64,000 bases of DNA from Dolomedes plantarius (GCA_907164885.2 OU015490.1:16899047-16963046); one strand, 5' to 3'; numbered from the stretch's first letter, positions 43,916 through 55,547 are shown. Numbers and translations are program-made. The notes: generated from the sequence alone by a model not told the origin.

Positions 43916-44814
43916 GGAGTCCAAACCTGGCAGGCCACTTGCGTAGCCATGGCGTGTCCCACTTGGTGCCTGGTATTTCCTGATATATAGAAGAGATGAT
44001 ACATCTACACAGAATGAACTGACACATTCAAAATTCCAGCTTAAACCTATCAACAAACAGACTGATTCATTTGTAGTTGTAGTGTACGAAAACGAATACT
44101 ACCCAGGTGTCATTGAAAGCTTCAATGAGGATGGAGCTTTCGTGAGTGTCATGACGAAGTCGTTAAATAACTGGAAGTGGCCTGTTAATAAATATGCCCT
44201 TTTGTATAAATGGGAAGAAATAGTTGGAGGTATAAATCCCCCCAAATTATTTAGCAAAAGCGGTGTTTTCTCAGTCCCAGAGCTGGCTGATGGTTATGGA
44301 AATTTTTAAATATTTGTTTTTATACTACAGAAATTTTAAAATTCTGATGCATCGAATATACAAGTGTTTCCTTTTAGTTTTGCCACAAAAACAGCAAATT
44401 TTGTTGATGTCATATTCTTATTTTACATATTAAATACAATTAGTTGAACTTATTTGCTTTTAAATATTTTCTCTGGTTTAAACCAAAAAACATTCAAATC
44501 CTGTCAGTTTTCCACGATTCTATAAGGTGCCACAGTTAACTTGAATGAGGTTACTTTGCACCAGGTTAATTTTCTTGCTTCGAACAAATTATTATTTCAT
44601 GTGGTGCAAAGTAACCTTATGGTATACTTTGCACAACATTTAAAAATTATTAAAAAATATAAAATACATATAAAAACAGGTTTTATTAACATGGAACTAT
44701 TCCTTAATTATCTAAGAATACAATAGAACTACTTTCAAAAGTCATTTTACAGAATTTCTATGATTTACGTGAGCATTACAAAAAAATCTTGGAAAAATGG
44801 TGCAATGGTTTACG
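43916..44814 (+). other. ~900-bp insert in the minisatellite
   Basis: Splits the tandem array. Contains the coding fragment at 43947-44309 and an AT-rich tail. GGTTACTTTGCACC (about 44548) and GGTGCAAAGTAACC (about 44602) form an inverted pair in the tail. Confidence 0.6.
43947..44309 (+). pseudogene. transposon-derived C-terminal domain fragment
   Basis: A stop-free frame of 121 codons without a convincing ATG ends at TAA 44307. It reads PINKQTDSFVVVVYENEYYP, then GVIESFNEDGAFVSVMTKS, then NNWKWPVNKYALLYKWEEIV and PPKLFSKSGVFSVPELAD. The xxEYYPGxV...VSVMxKS...NWKWPxKxDxLYYKWEDI pattern occurs, to my recollection, at the C-terminus of several uncharacterised arthropod and fish proteins related to transposons. 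Its function is unknown to me. The lack of a start and the abrupt upstream junction suggest a terminal exon or a truncated insertion. Confidence 0.5.
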
Positions 44815-45035
44815 GTATTCTTTTTTGACCTGCCATTAACTAATTTAGGATCGATGCTCACATTTTGATCCGGTTATGATCAATCCTCGATAGATCAATC
44901 CTCACATTTTGATTGATTCTTCCTAACCTACAATTATATAACTACGATGAATCTCGGGTTTTTTTTTCTTGGATCAACCGTTAGTTTGGCCAGGATCAAT
45001 ACTCGCGACTTGATTGATTCTTCAAATCCACTTGT
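44815..45035. repeat. 98-bp minisatellite, block 2
   Basis: Two to three further copies of the same unit (TTTTTTGACCTGCCATTAAC; TTGATTGATTCTTCCTAACC), continuing the array after the insert. Confidence 0.75.
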
Positions 45036-45800
45036 TTCAGATCAACACTCTGGTTGCTACAAGCAAAGGATCAACACCTTTAAAGGCGAAGCCACGAGAT
45101 CGAAGCCTGAGTACATGAGTGACGAGGAAAAATTTCCGGAGATACATAAATGTTCGGTACGTATCCGCTGCCCGTACGTTGCCACTTAGTTTGAATCGTA
45201 TATTGGGCATCACTTGCCAGCGCTCTGGAGAGAAAGAAATTGGCGACAAAAACTGAACTTTCCATTGATGACGATGATTCACTTCACTCATAGTCAAAAG
45301 TATTTATTATTGTGAACTATGGAATGTTGTTGAGTCCAGTGAAACCAGTCCTCCCCAAAAAAGAACCTTTGACCGCACTCATCCATGATTGTGTTTTGAT
45401 TTCCTCGGAGATGTAATCAGCATCAACGAGTCAAACTCCCCTAACGACTCTTGCTCCTGGACGCGTAGTTTCTAATCTGACCGAAAGAGCCAAAAGATTA
45501 AAAAAAAAAAAAAAGTACTTCCAAAAAGTACACCCCACGTCTCAAGACGAAATTTTCGTTCTCTGACCTAAATTTTGGTTGAGCCACTGAGTTGCATCGC
45601 TTCGGAGAAGTTTTGCTTGTTCAATTGTGTTCATCCCCGAAGACATATCGGTCATATATCATCCTTCAATTAGGTATGCAAGAAAGCATCAACAGCAATT
45701 TCTCGTATATCCGTTGAATTTAAATAAGCAGTTTAAATTATTCGTCTTATTCGTCGTGAGAGTAAAAGTTTCCCACTCCACCACCCCCTCGTATGTACTG
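45036..45800. other. unassigned sequence
   Basis: No gene family recognised. Confidence 0.4.
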
Positions 45801-45804
45801 TTAA

Positions 45805-46493
45805 GGAGGTCCAGAACACAAAATTGTTCAAATTTTCAAAAAAAATAATTTATTGCATTAAAAATTTCTGTGTTCTTTTACGCTTAAAATAACGCTTAAA
45901 TGTTTCTATCTTAATTAGAACAGGATATTTTATTTATTTATTTTTTTAACCCAATCGTTTTTTAAGCCTATAAGTGCGTTTTTCTGTATGACGGGTTCTT
46001 TCCCCATTTCTCGTCTTTAAATTGTTATAAGTCAAGAACCGTTTAAGATAAATGGTTGAAACTTGGAACATGTCTTTTTCAACTATTTTACTTTAATTTT
46101 GATTCGGCAAATTTGAAAAAAAATATTTACTTTCAAAAATATGATTTTTTTAAAATAAGTTACATCATTTTTTTCTTAATTTTTAATCTAAATATTTTTA
46201 ACTTTTTTGAAAATCAATATTTTAAAAAATGCCGAATCAAAATTAAAACTTATATATTTCTGTTTAATTAAATGGAAAAAAATTTTAAATTCGACAAATA
46301 ATATTTCAAGTTATAAACGATTTTAAATTACCCCACTTTTTTAAAAAAATTTGAAATTTTAAAATATTTTTTACAAAATTTGAGAAGTTTTATGATGTGA
46401 TTTTGTTTACAAATTATATGGTTAACCATCACAAAAATATTCAAAATTTTAACTCAATAAATAAAAAATTTTTTTAAATGTGTCCAGGACCCC
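45805..46493. mobile_element. MITE with TTAA-like flanks
   Basis: TTAA at 45801 is followed by GGAGGTCCAGAACACAAAA. The right end on the minus strand gives GGGGGTCCTGGACACATTT, flanked by CTAA. The body is very AT-rich and non-coding. Layout resembles the element at 33061. Confidence 0.55.
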
Positions 46494-46497
46494 CTAA

Positions 46498-47204
46498 CAG
46501 GTGTCTGCTGTCCCAAATGAAGCTCATCTTTACCCTGGAGCAGGGAGGCCTAAGTACAGTCCGTAACGAAAGTATCTATTTTTTAATTGGGATTCCCCTT
46601 CCCTCCTCGTCCTGATTTACGAACGTTTTCGTTCTCACCGGCCCAGAGTCTCCAGTCGTCCATTTTCCAGGAACCAAGGTAGGGGAGCGGGCGGGGGATT
46701 GGCGGTACCACCTCTGAACCCGGTGTCGTCTGGCACGAGACTCCGAGGCGCTAGATGGTGATTATCGTCTGCGTTGTTCTCCTCCCAGGGGTCAGCGGGA
46801 AGCTTTAACACCTTTTCGAAAAGAGTGACGAGATGGATATCGCGACCACCCCGCCTCCCCCGTGGGGCGCTCGTCTCCCCCATGTATCATCGTCGGGCCC
46901 GAGACTAATGCCCGTTGGAATGTTCAGAGATCGGTGTTCGATCTGGAGATAAGGCAGTCCTTCCAAAAGGAAGTCTTCCTGCTCTGTTTAAAGTGATATA
47001 GGTTTTTTTTTCTTCTTTGCTTGACTGACGGGACGAAATAGGAACTGGGCTCTGAGAATCGTTTGCATGCCGAAAACGGACGACAGAGTGTAGGCTTTCA
47101 AGAATTAGACTCTAGGTAACGTGATGCTTGTGGCGCCTGGGCTAATGAACAGTTGCCATTCGATATTTCAAAGTTGGGAACGATCGTAATTTAATAATCT
47201 ACTA
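46498..47204. other. unassigned sequence
   Basis: GC-richer DNA (about 46600-46900) without a recognisable product. An 82-codon minus-strand frame at 46635-46883 is unremarkable. Confidence 0.4.
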
Positions 47205-47270
47205 GTTGATACCCGTCAAAACATGACGGCTAGACAGAAAATAAATGTACTAATACACAAATTTTATTCA
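47205..47270 (-). mobile_element. Helitron family H2 3' end, copy 2
   Basis: The minus strand reads CCGTCATGTTTTGACGGG then TATCAACTAGT, with a perfect CCGTCA/TGACGG hairpin. It is homologous to 13405-13454. The rest of this copy is cut off by Helitron H1e. Confidence 0.6.
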
Positions 47271-47272
47271 TC

Positions 47273-47346
47273 ACTAGCTGAAAACCCGCACTTCGCTACG
47301 GAGTACATTCAAATTAAATACAACGGTCAATGGATGCAATTAATGC

Positions 47347-47434
<88 letters not shown>

Positions 47435-47932
47435 ATCGTAAGGGATATTTTTTTGGATAATATCCGATCGTCTGCTGCATTAGAAAGAAAAAAATATTTT
47501 TTTTTTTGTCTATTTAGATGTTATGCACGTGACGATAAATTTATTTAAATTACCAGAAAAAGAAATCACGTGATCGGCATTTAATAAATTAAATTCTAAA
47601 AATGAATCTTTAAAAATTCACCCAAAATCAGAAAATCGAGGTAAAGATTCGAAAAAGATATCATTTTAAAGAAATTGTTATAATCTTTCTCGTGATATAA
47701 ATTTTATAACCCTCAAATTATTATTTTAAAGGCAAACGTAAAAAAAGTTACAAAAACAGCTTAAAAATTTAATTTAAAAAAATCTAAGAAGAATTTTTCA
47801 AAAATCTTTCTTAGTGCACCCCTACACCATAAGAAGAATCGCCATGCAAAATGTCAGCCCTTTAGGTCCAGCGGTTTGGTCTGTGCGTTGTATTTCAGTG
47901 AGTCAGTTACGGAACTGTTTTATATATATAGA
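47273..47932 (-). mobile_element. Helitron H1, copy e (full length, 660 bp)
   Basis: The 3' end ACTAGCTGAAAACCCGCACT (plus strand) starts at 47273. The 5' end, minus strand TCTATATATATAAAACAG, is at 47932. An internal TA array lies at 47350-47430. It contains an intact, empty version (about 47583) of the TTAA site where piggyBac sits in copy a. Confidence 0.85.
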
Positions 47933-48061
47933 TTACCAGATGTTGAAAATCATAATAATGCGCAGAAACAAATTAATGTGTTTAAGCGGCCTCGTGCTTA
48001 GTGAGTATCTAAAGCCAGATTTAAAAATGTCACTGAGCATGCTCCGAAAGCAATTTTTTTT

Positions 48062-48195
48062 TATAGTAAATTATCGCTCATTAAACGGCGCGAAATAAAC
48101 AATTTCCGTCAGGTTAAATCTTATATTTCAGAAACATAATTATCATAAAAATAAAAATGGCAGAGAGAGATCTAGAGAGGTCCTCGGAATAAACG
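48062..48195 (+). repeat. Helitron-internal segment, copy 2
   Basis: Matches 12165-12310. See that entry. Confidence 0.5.
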
Positions 48196-48548
48196 TGTTT
48201 ATCATTAAAACATGTCACTGAGCATGCGCCGAAACAGTGAGTTTCTAAAGCCAGATTTAAACATGCCACTGAGCATGCGAAGAAATCAATAATTAATTGT
48301 AAATTATCGCTCATTAATAGAAATTACAAAAACCAAATTTGACAAATCTACAAATTGCAATCTTTCGTTTAAGACCAAAATGAAGTCAATGGATGCAGTA
48401 GTTTTCTCTCACGGACTGCCCAAAAAGTCGACTTAGCAACTTAAATATAGAGATATTATAGATTTTTTATTGTATCTATGTAATATGTGTTAGTGAGGAT
48501 TTGTATTGATGTTAATTGTAGATTATTTTATTGTTTCTATATAACATA

Positions 48549-48840
48549 GTTTTCCAAAATGTGTTCCGCGGAACCCTTCTGGGGTTCCGCCAAAAAATTG
48601 GGGAGTTCCCCCAGACAGTCTGACGGCCAAGCCATAATCTATCTTCATCACCATTATTTCTTTTGATGAATTTTTTGATTAATTCAATAAAATCTAGGTA
48701 TTAAAGCAATATTTGTTTCATTCAATATCATATTAAATTTAGGAGAGGAAGAGGTTTATTGATAAAAAAATGAGGAAGTTCCGCGAACATTGAAAAATGT
48801 CCTCAGGGTTCCGCGATCAAAAAAGTTTGGAAAATATTGC
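48549..48840. mobile_element. hAT-like MITE
   Basis: Left GTTTTCCAAAATGTGTTCCG with CGGAACCC; right, minus strand, ATTTTCCAAACTTTTTTGAT followed by CGCGGAACCC. The TTCCGCGGAACCC palindrome next to a TTTCCAAA terminus resembles known hAT-derived MITEs. I could not fix the target duplication. Confidence 0.5.
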
Positions 48841-48934
48841 TATAGAATATGTATTGTATCTATATAATATATTATTGTATATATATATATATATGTATAT
48901 GTACAAATTGAAAGTACATCCACAAACATGCATA

Positions 48935-49653
48935 TCTCTATATATAAAATAGTTCCGTGACTGACTGACTGACAGATAACGCACAGACCAAAACACTGGA
49001 CCTAAAGGGCTGACATATTACATGGCGATTCTTCTTATAGTGTAGGGGTGCACTAAGAAAGATTTTTGAAAATTCTTCATAAATTTTTTTAAATTAAATT
49101 TTTAAGCTGTTTTTGCAATTTTTTTAAAGTTTGCATTTAAAATAATAATCCGAGGGTTATAACATTTATATCACGAGAAAGATCATAAAAATTCCTATAA
49201 AATGAAATATTTTTCGAATCTTTACCTCCATTTTCTGATATCTGGGGAATTTTTGAAGATTCATTTTTAGAATTTAATTTATTAAATGCCGATCACGAGG
49301 GTTTTTTTTTCTTTTTGCGATACTTTAAGTTAATTTTGCGTCACGTGCATAACAACGAAATAAATTGACAAAAAAAATTATTAAAATACAGTAAAAGATA
49401 AACTTCAACCACTAGTCTCATTGAGATGGAAGTTTTTTAAGAATTTAATTCAAATTAGTATGTTTTATGGATATTAAATTTTTTTTGACATCAATTGTAT
49501 ACATTGATCGCCGTATTTATTACTTACACACACACACACTTACACACACACACACACACACTTACACACACACATATTGGCATTAATTGCATACATTGAC
49601 CGTTGTATTTAATTTGTATGTACTCCGTAGCGAAGTGCGGGTTTTCAGCTAGT
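48935..49653 (+). mobile_element. Helitron H1, copy f (full length, 719 bp)
   Basis: Starts TCTCTATATATAAAATAG after A and ends GTGCGGGTTTTCAGCTAGT at 49653. In this copy the internal microsatellite is (CA)n with TTACAC (49528-49575) rather than TA. Confidence 0.85.
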
Positions 49654-50545
49654 ACATATTATATATAAACAGTAAAAAAAAATAGAACCAACGTAAATGT
49701 TCAACACCACGCGCTATGTCCCGAAATGTTGAAGGAACATAGAGCTTCTTTTTTGCAACTTCCCTTCCGTCCGGCCATGGAAGCCATCGGAATAATCCCT
49801 TTCCGGACGATGGGAAACCGTGCACGGGCGCCAGCGATTCCACTCCACAAGTGCAACATCGCTTGTTTCAACACTCGGGGAACAACGCCGCTCGGAGGGG
49901 GAAGGGAAGAACAAAGTCCCTTTCTGCGAATTCCGGGGACCACCCCGGTCTGCGGCGTCGAGTGGCCCCCTCCGTTCTTGTGCCAGTGTTCCGAGAACGG
50001 AGAAAGGCAACAGTCGAGTCCTTCATTATCGCCCCTGCAGACAATGCGAGGAGGTTTTTGCAAATCCCTTTTTTTGTCCGGAACTGAAAGAGGAAGATTC
50101 CAAGGGGGCGGTCCATTTTAAGGCCCAGACTAAGTTATGAAGAGGCAGAGGGGAGAGGTCGGACTGTTCGACGGTTAATTACGGTTGATGGACGTTAATG
50201 AGCAGCGGCTATCTGTTGCGCTGTTCCAGAGCAACAGCTCGGAAAGAAATTTCCATGTTTCGTCAGGTCGACAGGAATGTCTCCCGGGGCAGGACTTTGT
50301 GTATTGGCAGGAGAGTGTAATCGTTACATGGAAGAATAGATTTTGTTGACATCGACTAAGTCCGAATTCGAATGCGATCTGTCTTCCTGACGCAGCGTCC
50401 TCGTAGTTCCTGCCCCCCTTGGCTGTCAAGCCTCAAACAATTTCCAACTACCCCTGCCAAGAGCGCGGATCGAGCGCCACACTCCTTTCGAGGTAAAAAC
50501 TAGAGTACCATCCATTAAACCTGGATTCTCAATATTTAATATATA
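49654..50545. other. unassigned GC-richer sequence
   Basis: Several overlapping open frames on both strands (up to 131 codons, 49726-50121) show no family I recognise. They are probably an effect of the local base composition. Confidence 0.4.
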
Positions 50546-50706
50546 TATGTTGTAACCCTTATGGGTTACACATGTACGTGTATATGTGTGTGTGTGTATA
50601 TATATACACATGTGTGGGGCATGTGTATATATGCATGTGTGCGTATACACATACACACACATATATATATGTGTGCGAGCCTGCCTTTGTGTGTATATAT
50701 ATATAT

Positions 50707-50764
<58 letters not shown>

Positions 50765-50774
50765 ATACATACAT

Positions 50775-50834
<60 letters not shown>

Positions 50835-50862
50835 ATACATACATACACACACACACACACAC

Positions 50863-50915
<53 letters not shown>

Positions 50916-50928
50916 CTGAAATATATAT
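50546..50928. repeat. compound TG/TA/CA microsatellite with higher-order repeat
   Basis: A unit of roughly 90-95 bp ((TG)n-TATACATACATA-(CA)n-(TA)n) is repeated three times from about 50690. Confidence 0.9.
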
Positions 50929-51384
50929 ACAGTTGGACATCCATATATCGAAGTCGACGGTTCCCGAAAAAAATTCGATATATAGAAATTTCAATACATA
51001 GAAACGGTTATGCTTAAAATATTGGTGATACGTTGTATTGTAAGAAAAATGTGCATGTTCTTCTAATATACGAAATCACTTTCATATCAACAAAATTTAA
51101 ATATGAATCACATTACTACAAATTACCTACATTCATAAATGAAAATTATTATCGATTAAAAAATATCAATAAATTAATTATACTAGATTTAGTTATCAAA
51201 CCAAATTTACATACCTTTAAATACAAATGCAATTGATTTACATTTTTGTAAAAAACTTTCGAATGTCTTGTTGCACAATAAATTTAGAAGAAAATTCATC
51301 ATAAAAGTGTTCACACTTAATAAGTCCACTAAATACTGCCTCCGGGACATTTTCCACGAATTGAAGACCACGACGGAAGTAGAT

Positions 51385-51830
51385 AGAAATTGGGAGTTCA
51401 CCAACACACGAAATGATGCGGAGCACGGAGCAAGGGGGCGTGGTCTATTGAGGACGTCAGCGCCACCTGGCGGCGTTTTTGAGTCAATCAGGAGAAGGCA
51501 ATGATCTTAGCGCCCCCTAGCGGGAAAACCTGGAACCTTGTAGTACAGCAGAATCTTGAAGAGAGTATGTGCTCCGCGGAGCGCCACCTATAGGTCAAAT
51601 ATGGAACTAAATTACGTATAAGGTTACGGATTTATATTTTCAGTGCTGCCATCTATTTTATAAAAATCACAACTGAATTTTACATTTAATTTTACAGAAG
51701 ATATATATTTTTAAAAGTTTGTCCTGAGCTAGGATCGAACTCGGGTCGCACGGTTGGCAAGCCAAGGCCCTACCCACTCGGCCAGCGACTCTTGTTATTG
51801 TACGGTATTATAAGGTATTTAAAGAGTGAA
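51385..51830 (-). repeat. inverted module, left copy
   Basis: Contains CACGAAATGATGCGGAGCAC, GGGGGCGTGGTCTATTGA, CTCF-like motifs, and a tRNA-like sequence followed by CTTGTTATT...GGTATTATA. All of these match the minus strand of the right module in the same order. Confidence 0.8.
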
Positions 51831-52073
51831 TATTTTAAAGGGAACTTGAGAAATATGATAGAGGATTCTGTGGTATATTATTTGAATTAGTTAATTAATT
51901 TTTTAATATAATACATACTAAGCGCCCCCTAGCGGGAAAAACTTGAACTAAACTAGAACTTTAAATATTTAAGATTGTAAAACGATTTTACGCCGTTAGC
52001 AACATCTAGTGATTAAATTTAACTTTTAAAATTATGCTTTAGACAATTTTACGCTGCAGGCGCCATCGATTGG
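51458..52073 (-). promoter_or_regulatory. array of CTCF-like motifs, left, all minus strand
   Basis: Six sites, read on the minus strand: CCGCCAGGTGGCGCTG (51458-51473), CCCGCTAGGGGGCGCTAA (51507-51524), CCTATAGGTGGCGCTCC (51578), AATAGATGGCAGCACTG (51641), CCCGCTAGGGGGCGCTTA (51918) and CCAATCGATGGCGCCTGC (52056). They resemble the conserved CCASYAGRKGGCRSY binding motif of CTCF. Binding is not shown. They could be sub-terminal transposase sites. Confidence 0.5.
51721..51790 (-). repeat. tRNA-like sequence, left module
   Basis: The minus strand has a box-A-like TGGCCGAGTGGGTAGGG, an anticodon-arm-like TTGGCTTGCCAA, and a box-B-like AGTTCGATCC that is one base short of consensus. The acceptor ends do not pair. 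It is a tRNA-derived element, not a tRNA gene. Confidence 0.55.
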
Positions 52074-54331
52074 TAAAAATTACAACTACATTTAAAATTT
52101 TATTTTGTAAAAGGTTTTATTTTAGTTTAAATTCTAAATTAAAATATATTATTAACTTACTATTTTTTTTTAACGACAGTAGTAATTAGTAAAAAATAAT
52201 TATAATTACTTCAAAGACATATCTAATTTATAAATAATATTTGAAAAAATATTCTATTAAAAGGAGTATTTACAAGTCTTTTAACATTAAATCTATAAGA
52301 GAAGATATTAACAAGGATATTTTTACACATAAAATTATTCAAAACAGCTGTTAAATTTAAAATATCTTTAATTTTCATGCTAATATCAATTTCAAGTATA
52401 ATATAATTTAGATATATCTTTAAACCCATTTAAACATAACTTGAAGACTTTAAATTATACAATTACCATCTAGAACCTGAAACTTAAAAATGTATGCGTC
52501 AATTTGATTATCTTTATACAGTTTATGTACTGTTTTAAATGTATTTTTAAACCTTAAGTGCTTTTAACAGATAAACAAAACTTGAAAACCATGAATAACC
52601 ACTTTATCATCTTTAAAAGATTCACATAAGTTAACTTCACTTTAGAAGTACACATAAAATTATTTAAACAAAGCGAGAATTCCCCAGTAAGGTTATTTTT
52701 TCCTTTTAATATTAGAAATAAAAACTAATATATGATTCAATCTTGATAATTCTTTAAATTAAATATACATACCATAACAATCCATACTATTAAATCTGCA
52801 AGAGAAGATATTAAATTTATCTCGCGATGTTAATAGAGAAGATTCTTACATTATCATAAATAATACAGACTTTATTATGTTTGGAAGATATTTACAAGAG
52901 TTCATTTTAGAAGTAAATAGATCAGGGTTTGAATCCTACAGCAGTATGGGGTATGTGCAAACATGAAGACTTTAAATAATACAATTTCCATCTAGAACCT
53001 GAAACTTAAAAATATATGTATCAATTTAAGTATCTTTATATAGTTTATGTACAGTTTTGAATTTATTTCAAACCATAAGCATTTTTAAAACTTTGAATCT
53101 ATGTTATAAGTTAAGACGCTTACTAAAATTAAAAACATTTTATAGAGATAAAAACTTGAAAGATAAAATTTACAAGTTTTAATCCTAAATATTATATCTT
53201 ATCCAGAAATGTAGACTATTAATATATGATTTTAAACCTTACATGCTTTCAACGATTACCTAAATTGCGATATAATGTTAAATTCCACAGATTTTAAGAT
53301 ATTTATTTAACCTAAGATGTTTATAAATCCTATCCAAATTGGAATAGTGTTTGCATATCATAAACAACTAAATATTATCATTTTCATGGGTTTTAAGGTA
53401 TTTATTCAACATAAGATGTTTATAAATCCTAGCTAAATTGGAATAGTTTCTGCATATCAACATAATATTTGGTTGTTTACGCAGTCTAACTTAATTTAAA
53501 TAAGAGCATATAATTTCCTTTTTGATAACTTAAATATACATATCATACATGTTGCTAAATTAAAATTCTTGTTATACTTTCGTATAAGATAGTTTTTTTT
53601 ACATACAAGAACAGAAATAATATAGACTTTATTATGTTTAGAAGATTTGCAGATATTTAAAGCAATTCACTTAACTTTAGAAGTAAATGAATCAGAGTTT
53701 GAATTCTACTGCAATAGAGGTAGTTTAACTTCACAATTATAATCTAAACAGATAACAAATCTTTGAAAAAATATTCTATAAAAAGTAATAAAATATATTA
53801 TGGAAACTTCAAATTAATTCATGATAGGTTTCACATCTTAAAAGTGATTATTTCACGGGTTTTAAGGTATTTATTCAACATAAGATGTTTATAAATCCTA
53901 CCTAAATTGGAATAGTTTCTGCATAACAACATAGACTGCGTAAACAACCAAATATTAACTTAATTTACATATGAACATAAGATTTCCTTTTTGATAACTT
54001 AAATATACATATCATACATGTTGCTATATAAATTTGAGGAAAAATATCCCTACTGGGGAATTTCCGCCTCGCAATGCTTGCATAAAGGGAAATAAGGCGC
54101 CTTATACTGTACGCCTTGGGTGGTGTGGAAAACAGTATACCTTTTATTTCTATCTTTTTTCTACTAATTATAGGTGCATAGTCTTCAAGGTAAGTTTAAG
54201 TATTTTCTATATATAAATTGTCAAAGATATATCTAAGTGTTATTCACAACAAAAGTTATTTTATGCTGAAACCCTAAGAAAAATAAGTTTTTAAAATATA
54301 TTTCAAAGTCTCATTATGCTTCTAAGTTTTA
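51831..54331. repeat. AT-rich core with internal duplications
   Basis: Several long imperfect duplications: GATGTTTATAAATCCTA with AAATTGGAATAGT near 53320, 53418 and 53885; CTAGAACCTGAAACTTAAAA near 52470 and 52993; TAGACTTTATTATGTTT with GTAAATxxATCAG near 52868 and 53622. There is no coding frame of note. Confidence 0.65.
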
Positions 54332-54837
54332 TCAATAGATGGCAGCAGCAGCGTTCGTAACCTTGAATATTTAAAGTCGTGATAAAATTAGGTCTCTTAT
54401 AGCGTATAATACCATGTAATAACAAGACTCGCTGGCTGAGTGGCTAGGGCGTTGGCTTGCCAACCGTCCGATCCGGGTTCGATCCTAGCTCAGGACAAAA
54501 TGTGGTTCTCGTTTTTGTCGATAGAGGGCAGCACCAAAAATATATCTTCCACAAAAATTTCTAAGTTAAAATTCTAGTTCAACACCTTAGCAACAGATGG
54601 CAGCACTGAAAAAAATATGCCCTGACCTTCTACGAAATTTTCAAAGTCCAAATATAGTTCAACACCTTAGCACCAGATGGCAGCACCACCGCAAAAATTA
54701 TACTCGTCACCTTAGATGAATTCACCTACTCTCATCCTGCATCTTCCAGACTGAATAGTTCCAGTTTCTCCCGTTAGGTGGCGCTAAGATCACCGCATGC
54801 TCCTGATTGGTCCTCATCTACCACCAGGGGGCGCTGA
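54332..54837 (+). promoter_or_regulatory. array of CTCF-like motifs, right, all plus strand
   Basis: Six sites on the plus strand: TCAATAGATGGCAGCAGC (54332), TCGATAGAGGGCAGCACC (54518), GCAACAGATGGCAGCACT (54590), CACCAGATGGCAGCACC (54671), CCGTTAGGTGGCGCTAA (54771) and CCACCAGGGGGCGCTGA (54821-54837). The last is a textbook match to the CTCF core. With the left array the orientation is fully divergent. Confidence 0.5.
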
Positions 54838-54925
54838 CGTCATCAATAGACCACGCCCCCCTTGCTCCGTGCTCCGCATCATTTCATGTGTTGGTGAATC
54901 CCCAATTTCTATCTACTGACGGATT
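54420..54925 (+). repeat. inverted module, right copy
   Basis: Mirror of 51385-51830, with additional copies of a ~70-bp unit ending TTCAACACCTTAGCAxCAGA, each carrying one CTCF-like motif. Confidence 0.8.
54424..54496 (+). repeat. tRNA-like sequence, right module
   Basis: Box-A-like TGGCTGAGTGGCTAGGG, anticodon-arm-like GTTGGCTTGCCAAC, box-B-like GGTTCGATCC. It is about 85% like the left copy and points outward from the core, as the left one does. Confidence 0.55.
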
Positions 54926-55127
54926 ACGTCAAATGCTGCGCGCATTTATTTTTCGAAGGATTATCAATTTGTGCTTCAGTTAGAGTCTCTTCATCTTCTT
55001 GGATGTCAGTTTGTTCTTTCTGAAGTGAGTATATGATGTCGTCATCTGTGGGGAAATCGGAAACACCGTCTTCATCAACGTCTAAAAAATCTATAAGGGA
55101 TAAATCTTTACGGGATAGAAAAATCAC
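54924..55127 (-). pseudogene. pogo/Tigger-type transposase C-terminal remnant (tentative)
   Basis: A minus-strand frame of 67 codons reads LIDFLDVDEDGVSDFPTDDD, then IIYSLQKEQTDIQEDEETLT. Acidic C-terminal tails with a DVDED-type motif occur in Tigger-like transposases, and the position just inside a Tigger-style terminus fits. No catalytic part remains in the element. Confidence 0.45.
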
Positions 55128-55269
55128 GTGCCACGTTAAGAATCTTTTGGAAAAAAATTCGATATATAGAAATTTCTTTCGTTATATAGAGATAGTTTCT
55201 CTACCTAATGAAAACGGGGTTTCACCAACTGTTCGATATATGGAAGTTCGATATATAGAGGTCCGACTG

Positions 55270-55309
<40 letters not shown>

Positions 55310-55310
55310 T
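55270..55310. repeat. TA/TG microsatellite
   Basis: Directly abuts the right end of the composite element. Confidence 0.9.
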
Positions 55311-55351
55311 ATTTAATTGGATAATAATCATTGGATAATAATCGGCTTTCA

Positions 55352-55470
55352 TGGAGCTCTCAATAGTAGACACATTTTCTCCGTTGGTTTACACTGGGGT
55401 GATCGAATCCAGTAGGGTTAGCACACAGAAGCCCCCCCCCCAAAAAAAAAAAAAAAAATGAATTGCCTGG
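55352..55470 (+). repeat. short interspersed repeat S5, copy 2
   Basis: TAGACACATTTTCTC ... GATCGAATCCAGTAGGGTTAG ... GAATTGCCTGG; see 31815. A C-run and a poly-A interrupt it. Confidence 0.5.
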
Positions 55471-55547
55471 GACCGCATGTAAAATATATAACATTCTTTA
55501 TAAGTAACAAAATTTCCTTTGATCTTTAATTTTTTTTTAATATAACA

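Larger units (their letters stand above)
50930..55269. mobile_element. 4.3-kb pogo-ended composite with inverted modules
   Basis: TA then CAGTTGGACATCCATATATC at the left. At the right, minus strand, CAGTCGGACCTCTATATATC with TA outside. Both ends also share AAAAAAATTCGATATATAGA. These are Tigger/pogo-style termini. Inside, two related modules (51385-51830 and 54420-54925) face each other in inverted orientation around a ~2.6-kb AT-rich core. A transposase C-terminal remnant survives only on the right. Confidence 0.75.

Noticed and set aside
43193..45035. CRISPR-like array from regularly spaced repeats
   Set aside because: Units of about 98 bp are contiguous and diverged without unique spacers; this is a eukaryotic minisatellite.
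49714..50121. Cluster of overlapping 80-131-codon frames on both strands
   Set aside because: Explained by local GC richness reducing stops; no conserved motif.
54424..54496. Functional tRNA gene
   Set aside because: Acceptor ends do not pair and box B is one base short; the same holds for 51721-51790 and 541-612.
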